DNA of 64,000 bases from GCA-2794515 sp034436155 (GTDB lineage: Bacteria > Chloroflexota > Anaerolineae > Aggregatilineales > Phototrophicaceae): contig DAOTVP010000040.1 in assembly GCA_034436155.1 (NCBI GenBank), positions 28,245 to 92,244 on the forward strand. The letters run 5' to 3'. The position numbers and the translations under genes are program-made. Shown here piece after piece: positions 41,901 through 51,396 of the stretch. The notes under the pieces are model-generated. The model was not told where the DNA came from and made no database searches. It saw nothing but the letters and a program-made list of their open reading frames with translations. Numbering within the stretch: the first letter of the stretch is position 1; every line of letters begins with the position of its first letter.

Positions 41901-43066
41901 GCCAAAAACGCCAATATTTATTTGATGATACCGTCACAGATGACATCACCCGCAAAGGTGTGAATTCCGCATCACCACCAACACCGCCCCCAAAACGCAA
42001 ACGGGGTTTTCGTTGGATGATGTGGTTGTTGTTGGCAATGCTCACACTCGGACTCGGCACAGGCACAGCCGTGTTGGTTGCCAGACCAGATGTTTACGGT
42101 CTCGAATTTCGGGGCAACCTGACGCTCACGGCGGGGGCATTCGCCAACACCGCATCGGCGTTGGATATGACCGCCCGCGCCAATGCCCAAACCGCCCGTG
42201 ATAATTTGGCTACCGCGACCCTCTTAGCGGGGCAGGCGGGGGATGTCATGGCACAGCAAACCGGCATCGCCCAAGACCAATTCAACACGCAGACGGCGGT
42301 GGCGATTGCCAACATGCAACAAGCCACGCAAGCGGCGATTCATTTTCAGAACACACAAACCGCCGCCAATCAGCAAGCGACCCAAGTCGCGCTCGATTTT
42401 GCCATGACACAAGCGGCGATTAATCAACAAGCCACCCAAAACGCGCTCGCATTCTCGACGCAAATCGCCAGCATCCCCACACCTATAACCCCCACCATCA
42501 CGCCCATCCCGACCAATACGCCCTCGTTGCAAGATGGCTTCATCGGTGGGGTAGATGCCAGCCAGTGGCGCTTCGCCAGTGTTGCCGATTGGGGATTTCA
42601 TAGCGGGGGCGGGCTAATCGCCAATCGAGATGGCGCGTGGCTCATCACGCAACAATCCGATTATAGCCAATATCGGTTTGATGCCCTCATCCAACCCGTT
42701 GGCGCGGGTGAATATTGGTTCATCCTCAACATTGGTGCGAATGGAGATAATTTGGCGGTGCGTTTCGCGTATGATGGCGCACAAATCACAGGCGTGAGCA
42801 TCGTCACATTCGTGATAGACGACTTTTTATCGCCTACGGGTTTGTTGGCGCGGAACTTGCCCCAAGTCATCAGCTTGCCCCTGACCATCGCCAAAACACG
42901 GCAAAATATCGCCTTTAGTTTAGCTGTTAACCCACAAACGATAACCATCATGGTAGATGCGGCGACTGCGCTCACCTACACGTTGGATGTGCCGATTTCG
43001 CCCGGTGCTGTCGGCATACAATTGCCCAATCGGACGATTTTAGAGACGATTTTGGTGTTGCGTTAG
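41897..43066 (+). CDS. Membrane-anchored protein with 9-residue TQ repeats and C-terminal beta domain (copy 1)
   Basis: 389 residues. Cytoplasmic basic N-terminus (PPPKRKRGFRW), one membrane helix (MWLLLAMLTLGLGTGTAVLVA), then a long Ala/Gln/Thr helix at about 70-195. Within it are five perfect-length 9-residue units of the type xTQxAxxxx (residues 143-187), alternating an Ala-Leu-Phe face with an Asn-Gln-Gln face. A Pro/Thr linker leads to a C-terminal domain at about 215-389 with a jelly-roll-like strand pattern (DGFIGGVDASQWRF, GWHS/GGLIANRDGAWLIT, YWFILNIGANGDNLAVRF) resembling lectin/LamG-type folds. No enzyme motif. It overlaps the glycosyltransferase gene and is paralogous to the next gene. 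Function unknown. Confidence 0.75.
   Translation: MSQKRQYLFDDTVTDDITRKGVNSASPPTPPPKRKRGFRWMMWLLLAMLTLGLGTGTAVLVARPDVYGLEFRGNLTLTAGAFANTASALDMTARANAQTARDNLATATLLAGQAGDVMAQQTGIAQDQFNTQTAVAIANMQQATQAAIHFQNTQTAANQQATQVALDFAMTQAAINQQATQNALAFSTQIASIPTPITPTITPIPTNTPSLQDGFIGGVDASQWRFASVADWGFHSGGGLIANRDGAWLITQQSDYSQYRFDALIQPVGAGEYWFILNIGANGDNLAVRFAYDGAQITGVSIVTFVIDDFLSPTGLLARNLPQVISLPLTIAKTRQNIAFSLAVNPQTITIMVDAATALTYTLDVPISPGAVGIQLPNRTILETILVLR
42323..42457 (+). repeat. Five 27-base units encoding 9-residue TQ repeats
   Basis: Units ATQAAIHFQ, NTQTAANQQ, ATQVALDFA, MTQAAINQQ and ATQNALAFS follow without gaps. The alternation gives an 18-residue period, exactly five turns of an alpha helix. Confidence 0.75.
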
Positions 43067-43077
43067 GAGCGATTTTG

Positions 43078-44442
43078 ATGAAACGCCGTTTATTGATTTA
43101 TCCACCGCTTGCCATGTTGTTGCTCATTTTGGGTGGCTCGACCGCCATTTTGCTCCTCACGCCTGATACATTCGGATTTGTACGTGGCGGAGATGCTCGC
43201 GCCACGCAATCGGCTCTCAGTAGCACGCTGGTCGCTGTAGATAGCACCGCCCAATTTTTAGCCGATACGCAAGCGCGTGAATTTGAACTGGCTATCACCC
43301 GCACCGCCGTCTTGACGATGACCGATGTGTCTATCATGACCCGTGAAGCCGAAGATTTTCGCACCCGCGAGGCGGATGTCAATCAGATAGGTCTCACACA
43401 ACAGGCGCAATCCACCCAATTATCAGAAGGTCAAGCCACGCTCAACGCCCAACAAACGGCGATTATCGCCACCGCCACCATGAATCGACTGGTCAGCGAT
43501 GTGACCATGACGGCAGGGGCGCAATTTTCTGCGGGGAATAGCGCCACACAACAGGCGAATCAGACGGCGCAGGCGAATAATCAGCAAATCGCATCCGATT
43601 TACAAGCCACCAATCAAGCGTTATCGGTGGCGGTGAATCAGGTTTCGGGGACGCAAAACGCGCTCATCAGCACGCAAACGGCTATCGCACAATCGGCTCA
43701 AAGCACGCAAACGGCTATCGTACAGGTCAATATCGCCCAAGCCACACAAAACGCGCTCAATTTTGAGGCGACTCAAAACGCGGTTATGCAACAAGCCACG
43801 CAAAACGCCCTGAATTTCGCCATGACGCAATCGGCAGTCAACCAAAATGCGACCCAAGTCGCGCTCGGATTTGCCACGCCGTTACCCGCTATGCAACTCG
43901 TTGTGTCGCCATCACCCACGCAATTCACCGATACCTTCGGCGGGGCATCGCTATCCGATTGGGTGTTTTATCCGCCTGATGCGTGGGGTGTAGACCCGCG
44001 GGGTGGGTTTGTTGTCCGTGATGAGTCGGCATGGGTGCTATCTACCCAAAGGTATATCGCCTATACGTTTGACATCACCATTTTGTCGAATCCAACCCCT
44101 ACGCCGATTGTGTTGGTGTTGAATCGCAATGAAGCGATGGTGACGGTCGTGCGGGTTATCCCACAAGCGGGGAATAATGTGTTGGTGGGGTTGTATCGGG
44201 GGATACCGAGCGTAGATTTGCTCACAGGCGCGTTCACCGAATGGGTCGGCATCGCAAGACAATTTGATGTAGATGATACGTTCACCATGCGCGTGGATGT
44301 ATCCACAAGTCAGATACAAGTTTACCTGAATGATGATTTATTATTCACCCACCCGTTAGATGCTTTGCCCGAATTGGGGGAGGTGGGGGCATATCTGACA
44401 CAAGGCATGGGCATTAACGCCATCCAGATTCGGACGCGCTAG
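43078..44442 (+). CDS. Membrane-anchored protein with 9-residue TQ repeats and C-terminal beta domain (copy 2)
   Basis: 454 residues from ATG 43078, after TTAGGAGCG. Same plan as the preceding gene: basic start, one membrane helix (LAMLLLILGGSTAILLL), a long Ala/Gln/Thr-rich helix to about 270, five 9-residue xTQxAxxxx units at 222-266, a Pro linker, then a beta domain (TFGGASLSDWVFYPPDAWGVDPRGGFVVRDESAWVL shape). The helix before the repeats is longer than in copy 1 (STQTAIAQSAQ-type imperfect units). Tandem duplication followed by divergence is clear. The gap from copy 1 is 11 bases. The two may form a heteromeric surface rod; that is inference. Confidence 0.75.
   Translation: MKRRLLIYPPLAMLLLILGGSTAILLLTPDTFGFVRGGDARATQSALSSTLVAVDSTAQFLADTQAREFELAITRTAVLTMTDVSIMTREAEDFRTREADVNQIGLTQQAQSTQLSEGQATLNAQQTAIIATATMNRLVSDVTMTAGAQFSAGNSATQQANQTAQANNQQIASDLQATNQALSVAVNQVSGTQNALISTQTAIAQSAQSTQTAIVQVNIAQATQNALNFEATQNAVMQQATQNALNFAMTQSAVNQNATQVALGFATPLPAMQLVVSPSPTQFTDTFGGASLSDWVFYPPDAWGVDPRGGFVVRDESAWVLSTQRYIAYTFDITILSNPTPTPIVLVLNRNEAMVTVVRVIPQAGNNVLVGLYRGIPSVDLLTGAFTEWVGIARQFDVDDTFTMRVDVSTSQIQVYLNDDLLFTHPLDALPELGEVGAYLTQGMGINAIQIRTR
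43741..43875 (+). repeat. Five 27-base units encoding 9-residue TQ repeats (copy 2)
   Basis: Units ATQNALNFE, ATQNAVMQQ, ATQNALNFA, MTQSAVNQN and ATQVALGFA. The number of units and the alternation match those in the upstream paralogue. Confidence 0.75.
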
Positions 44443-44448
44443 GCATGT

Positions 44449-45972
44449 TCAGCGCGATGAATGGGTGGCGGGTTTGACCACATTGGCGATGTTGGTCGGC
44501 ATTTTGATGTCGTCTAGCACCTCGACTTGCGCTGTTGGCAAGGTCACGATGAATCGACTGCCTTTGGGTGTATTATCTTCGACCCAAATATCACCGCCGT
44601 GCGCCACCGCCACCAATTTGCAAAATGCCAAACCCAAACCAACCCCGCGCCGTGACGATTTTCTCCCCTCGATTTGCGTGAAGCTATCGAACAACGTCGC
44701 ACGCGCTTCGGCAGGGATGCCACTGCCCTCATCGCTCACCTCTAAGCGCAACAGCGTGGTGATTTTGCCATTGAGTTTGACCTCTTTGGGCGTGTTCAGA
44801 TAGGCTTTGACGCGAATGGTGGTGTGTTCTGGGCTATATTTCAGGGCGTTATCGACCAGATTGAGCAAAAGTCGCTCAATTTTATCGGGGTCGATGTTAG
44901 CGAGGGGTAAATCGGGCGCGATTTCGGTGATGAGTTGAATATGCGTCTCTTGGGCGATGGGCAATAACTCTTGTTTGACGTTATCGATGATGGTCTCTAT
45001 GGCGACATACTCGGTTTTGATACCAAATTTGCCATCTTCTAGCTTGGCAATATCCAACATGGTATCGACCCGCGCCAATAATTTTTGGATAGCGCGTTTG
45101 CTGGTGGCGGTGATGTCTGTCACCATATCTTTACGTGGCATATCGGCAGGCACGATGTCGTTGATAATCTTGAAACTGGTCATGACCGATGTCAGTGGGC
45201 TACGCAAATCGTGAATAATCATGCGGGTCAGTTGTTCACGGGCATGATGCAATTCGTGTTGTTGCGTTTGGTCATAAAATGCCAGCAAGATGCCTATCAC
45301 GCGCCCCAATTCATCGCGCACGGGCGAAACTTGGCGTTCAAAATGGCGCATTTGCCCGCCGACCATCAGGCTATACGTGTGGTTGGGGTAATCATCCCAC
45401 TGCATTGGTGTTTTGAGCCGTGCCACCAATGCCCGCAGTTCCCATACATTGACAAAACCCAATTGCTTATATAACAGGCTATCTTCTTTTTCGAGCAAAC
45501 TGATCACCGAATTGCCGATGAGGTTTAACGGCTCAACATCTAACATGCTCATACGCGGATTTGCCAGCGCGATTGCCCCTTCTTGATTGATGAGAATAAG
45601 TCCTTCTTCGATGGCATCCAACACTGCCAGTAATTGCTCAATCGTGCGTTGATACAAGGCATCGGCATTGGCTTGCACACGGGCATTCTCGATGGCTTGC
45701 TCGTATTGATGCGAGAGTTGCGCGATGAGATTCTCGTTTTTGAGGGTTTGTTGGGTGATATGCTTGCGGGCGCGTCTGAGCGCGTATAACCCTAAAATCA
45801 TGGCGATGGCGAAGAGTAAAACCGTGATCTGATACACCAGATTATACTCTTGTGGTGGCAAGTATAACACCAAAACCAACCCCACAAAAATACCTAACAC
45901 CCATGCGAGTATTAAGAATAATCGAGAGGACAATTGCCTCTTTTTATTAGGCGAATTGGTTTTTATGGTCAT
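44449..45972 (-). CDS. Membrane PAS histidine kinase
   Basis: 507 residues. Two membrane helices at about 17-60 (LFLILAWVLGIFVGLVLVLYL and YQITVLLFAIAMILGLYAL), a coiled coil, a PAS domain at about 115-235 (AIEEGLILINQEGAIALANPRM), HisKA with phospho-acceptor His254 in MIIHDLRSPLTSV, and HATPase with LVDNALKYSPEHT, DEGSGIP and GVGLGLAFCKLVA. No receiver is fused. The much larger kinase at 46064-49993 lies 91 bases upstream on the same strand and has the same HDLRxPLxSV signature, so the two probably arose by duplication and may share a target. No response-regulator gene is adjacent. Confidence 0.92.
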   Translation of the reverse strand: MTIKTNSPNKKRQLSSRLFLILAWVLGIFVGLVLVLYLPPQEYNLVYQITVLLFAIAMILGLYALRRARKHITQQTLKNENLIAQLSHQYEQAIENARVQANADALYQRTIEQLLAVLDAIEEGLILINQEGAIALANPRMSMLDVEPLNLIGNSVISLLEKEDSLLYKQLGFVNVWELRALVARLKTPMQWDDYPNHTYSLMVGGQMRHFERQVSPVRDELGRVIGILLAFYDQTQQHELHHAREQLTRMIIHDLRSPLTSVMTSFKIINDIVPADMPRKDMVTDITATSKRAIQKLLARVDTMLDIAKLEDGKFGIKTEYVAIETIIDNVKQELLPIAQETHIQLITEIAPDLPLANIDPDKIERLLLNLVDNALKYSPEHTTIRVKAYLNTPKEVKLNGKITTLLRLEVSDEGSGIPAEARATLFDSFTQIEGRKSSRRGVGLGLAFCKLVAVAHGGDIWVEDNTPKGSRFIVTLPTAQVEVLDDIKMPTNIANVVKPATHSSR

Positions 45973-46063
45973 TTTTTATCCATGTTCCCATCCGATAAAA
46001 CGATTATTACGTTTATCGTACCTGATAAATATCGTAAAGAGAATTTTGAATATATACCAAATT

Positions 46064-49000
46064 TCAAACATTTGCCGATGAAATTTCTGTCGTTTGCGTG
46101 GCAGTTTCTTGGCGTATCACGGGCAGGTGAATCACAAAACACGCCCCTGGTAGTGGGCTTTGAGAGGCGATATGAATCGTTCCCCCGTATGCTTCGACTG
46201 CTAATTTACAAAAGGTTAACCCCAAACCACTCCCTTTACTCCCGCGTTTTGGCACATTATCTTTGACCTGATGAAATTCATCAAAAATGCGGTCTTGCTC
46301 GCCGAGCGGGATGCCCTGACCACTATCCGCCACCTGAATTTCGAGGGTGTCATTTGCCCGTTTGATAATCAACCGCACCTCACCACCCGTTGGACTGTAA
46401 CGCACGGCGTTATCGAGCAGGTTAATCAACACGCGCCGAATGATGTTGGAATCAATATATAGGCGGGGTAAATCGGGTTCGATATCGCGCTCAAATCGGA
46501 TTTCGGCATCTTGCATCGAAGCGGCAAGGGCGCTATAGGCGGCATTGACCAGTTGTTGCACATCCACATCCATGCGTTTGAGGGGCAATTGCCCCGCTTG
46601 TAATTTATAAATATCCAAAATATTCTCGACCAATTCGAGCAAATCTTGGGCATTATTTAGCGAGATGTTCAACACCTCTGCGATAGTCGGGTCTACATCA
46701 TCAGTGATGAGCGAATTGGCAAATGTGATGCCACTAATCACCGACCCCAACGGACCGCGCAGGTCATGCACCATCATGCGGGTGATATTCTGGCGATATT
46801 TAGCCAGTAGCCGTTCTTCGGTGATGTCGTGCAGGGTCAATAAACGCCCGATGATATGATTTTGGCTATCGCGCACGGGCGACCCCACCATGCGGATATA
46901 ACGTACTTGCCCATCACGATGTAACTCGAATGGGCTGGTGGTGAGCATATCGGGTTCAGAGCGCAAAATACGGCGCATTTCGGTCAATGTTTGGGCGAGG
47001 CTGGCGTTCTCTTTATCGTCATCCAACCGATACTCATCCCATAATAATTGCGTGAATTCTTGGGTATCACCCTCGTGCAACGGGACACGGAGCAATTCTT
47101 CGGCGCTCCGATTAGCTTTCATCAATATGCCGTCACGGTTAATCAGGATGATACCATCGCGTGTCGAGTCGAGGATGGCTTGCAGTTGATTATTATGGGC
47201 GCTGATTTGCTCAATTTGGTGTTGGCGCTCTGCCAATAAATTGGCATTTTGGATGCTGATGATGGTATGCCCGCCCAAACTCTTGAAAAATTCCAAATGA
47301 TCTTCATTGAAAAAATCTATCGACAGGCTTTCGACATTCAACACCCCGATGGGCTTTTGATCTTGGACAAGTGGTACGAGTACCGAGGATAAAAAGGCGG
47401 GTTTATGGTTGTTTTGCGCGTGATGATCATCAGGCGTGGGTGAAACATATCCTTTTTCGCGCAAGTTATTGGCGACAATCATCGGGACACCCGTCTGAAT
47501 CACCTTGCCCACCAGCCCCATATTGATATCGGTCATGACCTCATAATCGTGCCACTCATCATCGATCAATTGCATGTGGATAATTCGCAACGTGTTTTGG
47601 GATGTGATCAACGCCAATGCCGCTAAATCGGCACCAGAGGCGTTAATTGCCGCCTTCAACACATTGCGAATGAGCCGTTCACGATTGAGCGATGCCGAAA
47701 TTTGTTGGGCGATAGTCTCAATCAGGCTCAGTTGTTTCATGCGCTGAGTCAGGTCTTTTTGCGTTTTTTGGTACAAAATGGCGTTGTGTAATTGGGTGGC
47801 TATCTGATTCGCCGCCATTTCAAACAGGCGTTGCCTGCTCTCGCTCAGGGTTTTATGTTGATAGTTCCCCACCATCAACACCCCGATGACCCGATTGTTG
47901 GTGATGAGTGGCGCGGTGAATAACACCCGCACCATGTTTTGTTGCATAAATTGGATCAACCGCGATGATAATTTGGCTGTATCTTGATAAATCGAGATAT
48001 TCGTGCCTTTGCGCGATTGCAAATCGATAAATTCGGGGATGCTAAAGACATCTTGTGTCGCGTTGGGCAACGAGGTGAAGATGACATCTTTTTGGTGTTG
48101 GGGCGATAGCACCAGATTCGACCAATCGCTCTCGGTGGAATATTGTAAAATGCGCGTCACATTCATGATGATGGTCTCGACATCCAGTGTGGATGTGGAT
48201 ATATCCGATAGATACACCAATTGCGCTTGTTCCCAACCATACATCTCTAGGGCGCGGAGTAATTCTGAATTATCGTATGCGACTGCCAATTGGTTCGCCA
48301 ATGCCAACAACAATTCTATCTCGGTCTGATGATAATAATGGGTGTGTTGATGATAGACTAAAATCATCCCCATCGACGTATTCGCCGATTTGAGCGGTAT
48401 TTTTGCCACTGCCCGATACCCACCGACTTTGGCGTAGCGCCCCTCTTCTGATTCGGGGTCTAAGACATGGGCATCATGTATCATCACGGGTTCTTTGACC
48501 AGCGATTTCTCTGTCAAATTTTGTTGATACAAGGCGATCAATTGCGGATTTAACCCATATTGACAGCCTAAACGTACCATATTTTTATCTTCGCTGAGCA
48601 TAAAAATCGCCACTTTATCGGCTTTGGCAATTTGTAAGCTGATATGGCACGCGACTTCTAACGCCTCGCGCTGGTCAGACGCTTGTGATGTCACTTGGGT
48701 GATTTGATTAATTTTTTCGAGGTCATTCGCCAATTTCATCGTGCGCGAATAGAGCGTGGTGTTGCGTAACGCCAACGATAATTGACTTGCGACTGTATTC
48801 AATGTAGGTGCGCCGATTTTTTCGAGCAGGTGGATGGCTTTTTTATCGGCAAAGCCCAAAATGCCCAACAATTTCTCACCAACCATCAAGGGCAACCCCA
48901 AATAGGCTTCGTAATCGGGCGCGAGTTGCGGATGTCCTAATGTATGAACACTCTCTGGCGCGGTGATATGCAGGGGGGTTTTATGACGAATCAGATAGGC

Positions 49001-49993
49001 AAATGTTGGGTGATGCGTTTCGATGACTGTTCCCCACATTTGCCGTTTGCCATTGTCCATCACCATCGGAAAATGAAAGATGCCGTGTTCCTCTTGATAC
49101 AGTGCCACATAAAAAATGGGGATGTGGCTTAGTTTGCTCAGGGTGCTATAAAAGTTATGCAACATCTCGCTTAAATCGAGCGAAGACGAAATGCTTTGCG
49201 CCGTATCGTTTAAGATAGACAGTTCTTGTACCCGACCCACAAGGCTACGTTGTGTGCGTTGAATTTGCCAATGTCGAATCGCTTGTGCGCCGATGAGTCC
49301 GAGCAATAACACAAAAACCAACGCGCCTTGCTCATAATAGACCACTGCCATAGGTGCAACGGTGATGAGCAACAATATTTCGTTGAATAAACGCCCCCAT
49401 TGTTTTTTTGCCCAAATCATCGGCGGTTTGGGCTGAATTTCGCTTAAGATCTTCCCTAATATTTGTGTGACAACCAACGATGTGGCTAATCCGAATACCG
49501 TTGGCAATAAGACAAAATTTTGTGGTGTGAGGGGTGTTTCGCCCTTCAGTAGGGTAAAAACACCCCAGGCTATCAATAGGGCAATCCCGTTCAGTGAGAT
49601 GCGTTTGAAGGCTAACCGGATGCTGGCATGAGGCGTGAGCGGTGCGCTACCGGGCAAAACCCCACCCTGCAGGCGAATGGTCATCGCTATCAGACTGCCC
49701 ACAATAACCAGTAACAGTCCTGCGAAAACGCTGGTGATAAACCACATCACCATCACCACCAAATTCAAATATCCCGCCCATAACCCTGTTTCGATGCGCC
49801 CCGCCATCAAATCGGTTGCGACAAACAACATAATGCACGTTACAAGGACGATATTTCGTGACGGGGTGGGGGGGATGAGGATAGGTTGCGTCAAACCCAA
49901 CAATGCAAAAATACATCCCACACCAAAGGCTAAGATAAGTGGTAAAAAACGCTCGATTGGGGTGCTATTCAATCGCTTAGGTGATGGTCGCAT
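46064..49993 (-). CDS. Large membrane multi-GAF/PAS histidine kinase
   Basis: 1309 residues. About eight hydrophobic helices occupy residues 15-250 (LILAFGVGCIFALLGLTQ, LVMVVIVGSLIAMT-type segments). Four or more GAF-like domains follow at about 265-940 (FYVALYQEEHG, VAIFMLSEDKN, LTQRMKQLSLIETIAQQISASLNRERL), then PAS at about 960-1060 (ILDSTRDGIILINRDGILMKANRSAEE), HisKA with His1076 in MVHDLRGPLGSV and HATPase with LLDNAVRYSPTGG, DSGQGIP and GSGLGLTFCKLA. It is a sensor kinase with many input modules and no fused receiver. The smaller kinase gene follows on the same strand. Signal and partner are unknown. Confidence 0.92.
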   Translation of the reverse strand: MRPSPKRLNSTPIERFLPLILAFGVGCIFALLGLTQPILIPPTPSRNIVLVTCIMLFVATDLMAGRIETGLWAGYLNLVVMVMWFITSVFAGLLLVIVGSLIAMTIRLQGGVLPGSAPLTPHASIRLAFKRISLNGIALLIAWGVFTLLKGETPLTPQNFVLLPTVFGLATSLVVTQILGKILSEIQPKPPMIWAKKQWGRLFNEILLLITVAPMAVVYYEQGALVFVLLLGLIGAQAIRHWQIQRTQRSLVGRVQELSILNDTAQSISSSLDLSEMLHNFYSTLSKLSHIPIFYVALYQEEHGIFHFPMVMDNGKRQMWGTVIETHHPTFAYLIRHKTPLHITAPESVHTLGHPQLAPDYEAYLGLPLMVGEKLLGILGFADKKAIHLLEKIGAPTLNTVASQLSLALRNTTLYSRTMKLANDLEKINQITQVTSQASDQREALEVACHISLQIAKADKVAIFMLSEDKNMVRLGCQYGLNPQLIALYQQNLTEKSLVKEPVMIHDAHVLDPESEEGRYAKVGGYRAVAKIPLKSANTSMGMILVYHQHTHYYHQTEIELLLALANQLAVAYDNSELLRALEMYGWEQAQLVYLSDISTSTLDVETIIMNVTRILQYSTESDWSNLVLSPQHQKDVIFTSLPNATQDVFSIPEFIDLQSRKGTNISIYQDTAKLSSRLIQFMQQNMVRVLFTAPLITNNRVIGVLMVGNYQHKTLSESRQRLFEMAANQIATQLHNAILYQKTQKDLTQRMKQLSLIETIAQQISASLNRERLIRNVLKAAINASGADLAALALITSQNTLRIIHMQLIDDEWHDYEVMTDINMGLVGKVIQTGVPMIVANNLREKGYVSPTPDDHHAQNNHKPAFLSSVLVPLVQDQKPIGVLNVESLSIDFFNEDHLEFFKSLGGHTIISIQNANLLAERQHQIEQISAHNNQLQAILDSTRDGIILINRDGILMKANRSAEELLRVPLHEGDTQEFTQLLWDEYRLDDDKENASLAQTLTEMRRILRSEPDMLTTSPFELHRDGQVRYIRMVGSPVRDSQNHIIGRLLTLHDITEERLLAKYRQNITRMMVHDLRGPLGSVISGITFANSLITDDVDPTIAEVLNISLNNAQDLLELVENILDIYKLQAGQLPLKRMDVDVQQLVNAAYSALAASMQDAEIRFERDIEPDLPRLYIDSNIIRRVLINLLDNAVRYSPTGGEVRLIIKRANDTLEIQVADSGQGIPLGEQDRIFDEFHQVKDNVPKRGSKGSGLGLTFCKLAVEAYGGTIHIASQSPLPGACFVIHLPVIRQETATQTTEISSANV

Positions 49994-50070
49994 ATTGCTA
50001 ATACTACTCTAACTTGTCACAATATTATAACCCTTTTTTGAAAATTGAACAAATCTGTAACATCACAACA

Positions 50071-51303
50071 TCACTTGCCGTTGATGGGCAACACCAAATC
50101 TTTATGGAATGTGGTGAGCGACATCAATTCACCCGTCTCAGTGACATAAAATGAATCTTCCACCCGAACCCCCATCCCTTTTTCGGGATAATATAATCCG
50201 GGTTCAATCGTGACGACATTCCCCACCATGAACACATCCTCTTTGCTGGTATGGCTAATGCGCGGGCGTTCATGAATATTCAAGCCCATGCCATGTCCTA
50301 AACTATGCGTGTATCCGTTTTGGGTGTTGGGATCGCTCCGCAGGGTAGGGTGTCCAAGATTTTCAAAATAATCTTGCACCGTTTCTTGCATCAAGTGCGT
50401 GGCTTTATTTAGCCCATACGATTCGATTGCCATATCAAACGCCGTCATGACCTGTTGATATAACTGTTGGGCTTCTGGCGTGGCATAGCCGATGCACCAG
50501 GTGCGCGTCATGTCGTGATGATAGCCCCCGCCCAATTCACGCGGGAACAAATCAAACACGATGGTTTGCCCCAATTGGAGCGCCATATCTGCTTGTCCAC
50601 GACTATGCGGGAAGCCAGCATCGCGCCCTTGTGCGAAAATCATGCCCGTATCTTCGAGGTCATGATCGAGCAAGGCACGGCGCACAAACCGTTTGACATC
50701 GCCGATCGTCAGGGGGGTGTTATCGGCTTTCATCACCGTTTCGCCCATCACGGTATGCCCACTGATAAAATCCCACGTCAGTGCCATGACGGTGTTGGTG
50801 CGTTGTGCCACCGATTGTATCCGTGCCAATTCATCTGCCGATTTGGTCAACGCCGCTTGGTCGAATATCGTCATGCCCGATTCGCCCACAAATTGATAGG
50901 TCGGATACGCCTCGCGCAATAAATCGGTCAATGCCAAAATATGATGATGGTCGCCAACGCCGTAAATCCCAATTTTGCCACGAGGGATAGCCAAGCGTTC
51001 CAAAATCACACCCCATAATGCGACTGTCGCTTTCATCGGGTCGTTATCGTTTTGAGCGAATAGGTCATAATAATTGAAATCGCTGTAGGTATAACACGTC
51101 AAGCCACTGGCACGCGCCTCTTCAATTTCCATGCCACCCACGATGAGAATCGGCTCATCACCGCGCTTTTTCCACGCCATCCCGCCTGTGATATGCACAC
51201 TGCCGACCAGATAATCGAGCGCCGCGCTGTAATCATGTGATGCCATCACCACAATCGCGTCTAACCCGCGTTCCGCCATCAATTGATTCAATTCAGATTT
51301 CAT
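50071..51303 (-). CDS. M24 family metallopeptidase (Xaa-Pro aminopeptidase-like)
   Basis: 410 residues of the pita-bread fold. All five metal ligands of the M24B group are visible: Asp in VFDLFPREL, Asp in GGYHHDMTRTW, His in THSLGHGMGLNIHE, Glu in VTIEPGLYYP and Glu in VRVEDSFYV. The N-terminal creatinase-like domain fills residues 1-170. These enzymes remove N-terminal residues before proline or act on dipeptides. No signal peptide is present, so it is cytoplasmic. The gene stands between the large kinase and selA and shows no obvious operon partner. Confidence 0.92.
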   Translation of the reverse strand: MKSELNQLMAERGLDAIVVMASHDYSAALDYLVGSVHITGGMAWKKRGDEPILIVGGMEIEEARASGLTCYTYSDFNYYDLFAQNDNDPMKATVALWGVILERLAIPRGKIGIYGVGDHHHILALTDLLREAYPTYQFVGESGMTIFDQAALTKSADELARIQSVAQRTNTVMALTWDFISGHTVMGETVMKADNTPLTIGDVKRFVRRALLDHDLEDTGMIFAQGRDAGFPHSRGQADMALQLGQTIVFDLFPRELGGGYHHDMTRTWCIGYATPEAQQLYQQVMTAFDMAIESYGLNKATHLMQETVQDYFENLGHPTLRSDPNTQNGYTHSLGHGMGLNIHERPRISHTSKEDVFMVGNVVTIEPGLYYPEKGMGVRVEDSFYVTETGELMSLTTFHKDLVLPINGK

Positions 51304-51396
51304 CTTGAATAATCCTTTATGTTAAAAATTTTTTTGATTGTACAAAAGGAGAGTGACGATAAACAGGCTAACCCACGATTATGCCAATTGCGTTGG

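Noticed and set aside
42323..43875. CRISPR-like or DNA-level satellite repeat
   Set aside because: The 27-base units are conserved at protein level, vary at codon third positions and lie inside two coding frames.
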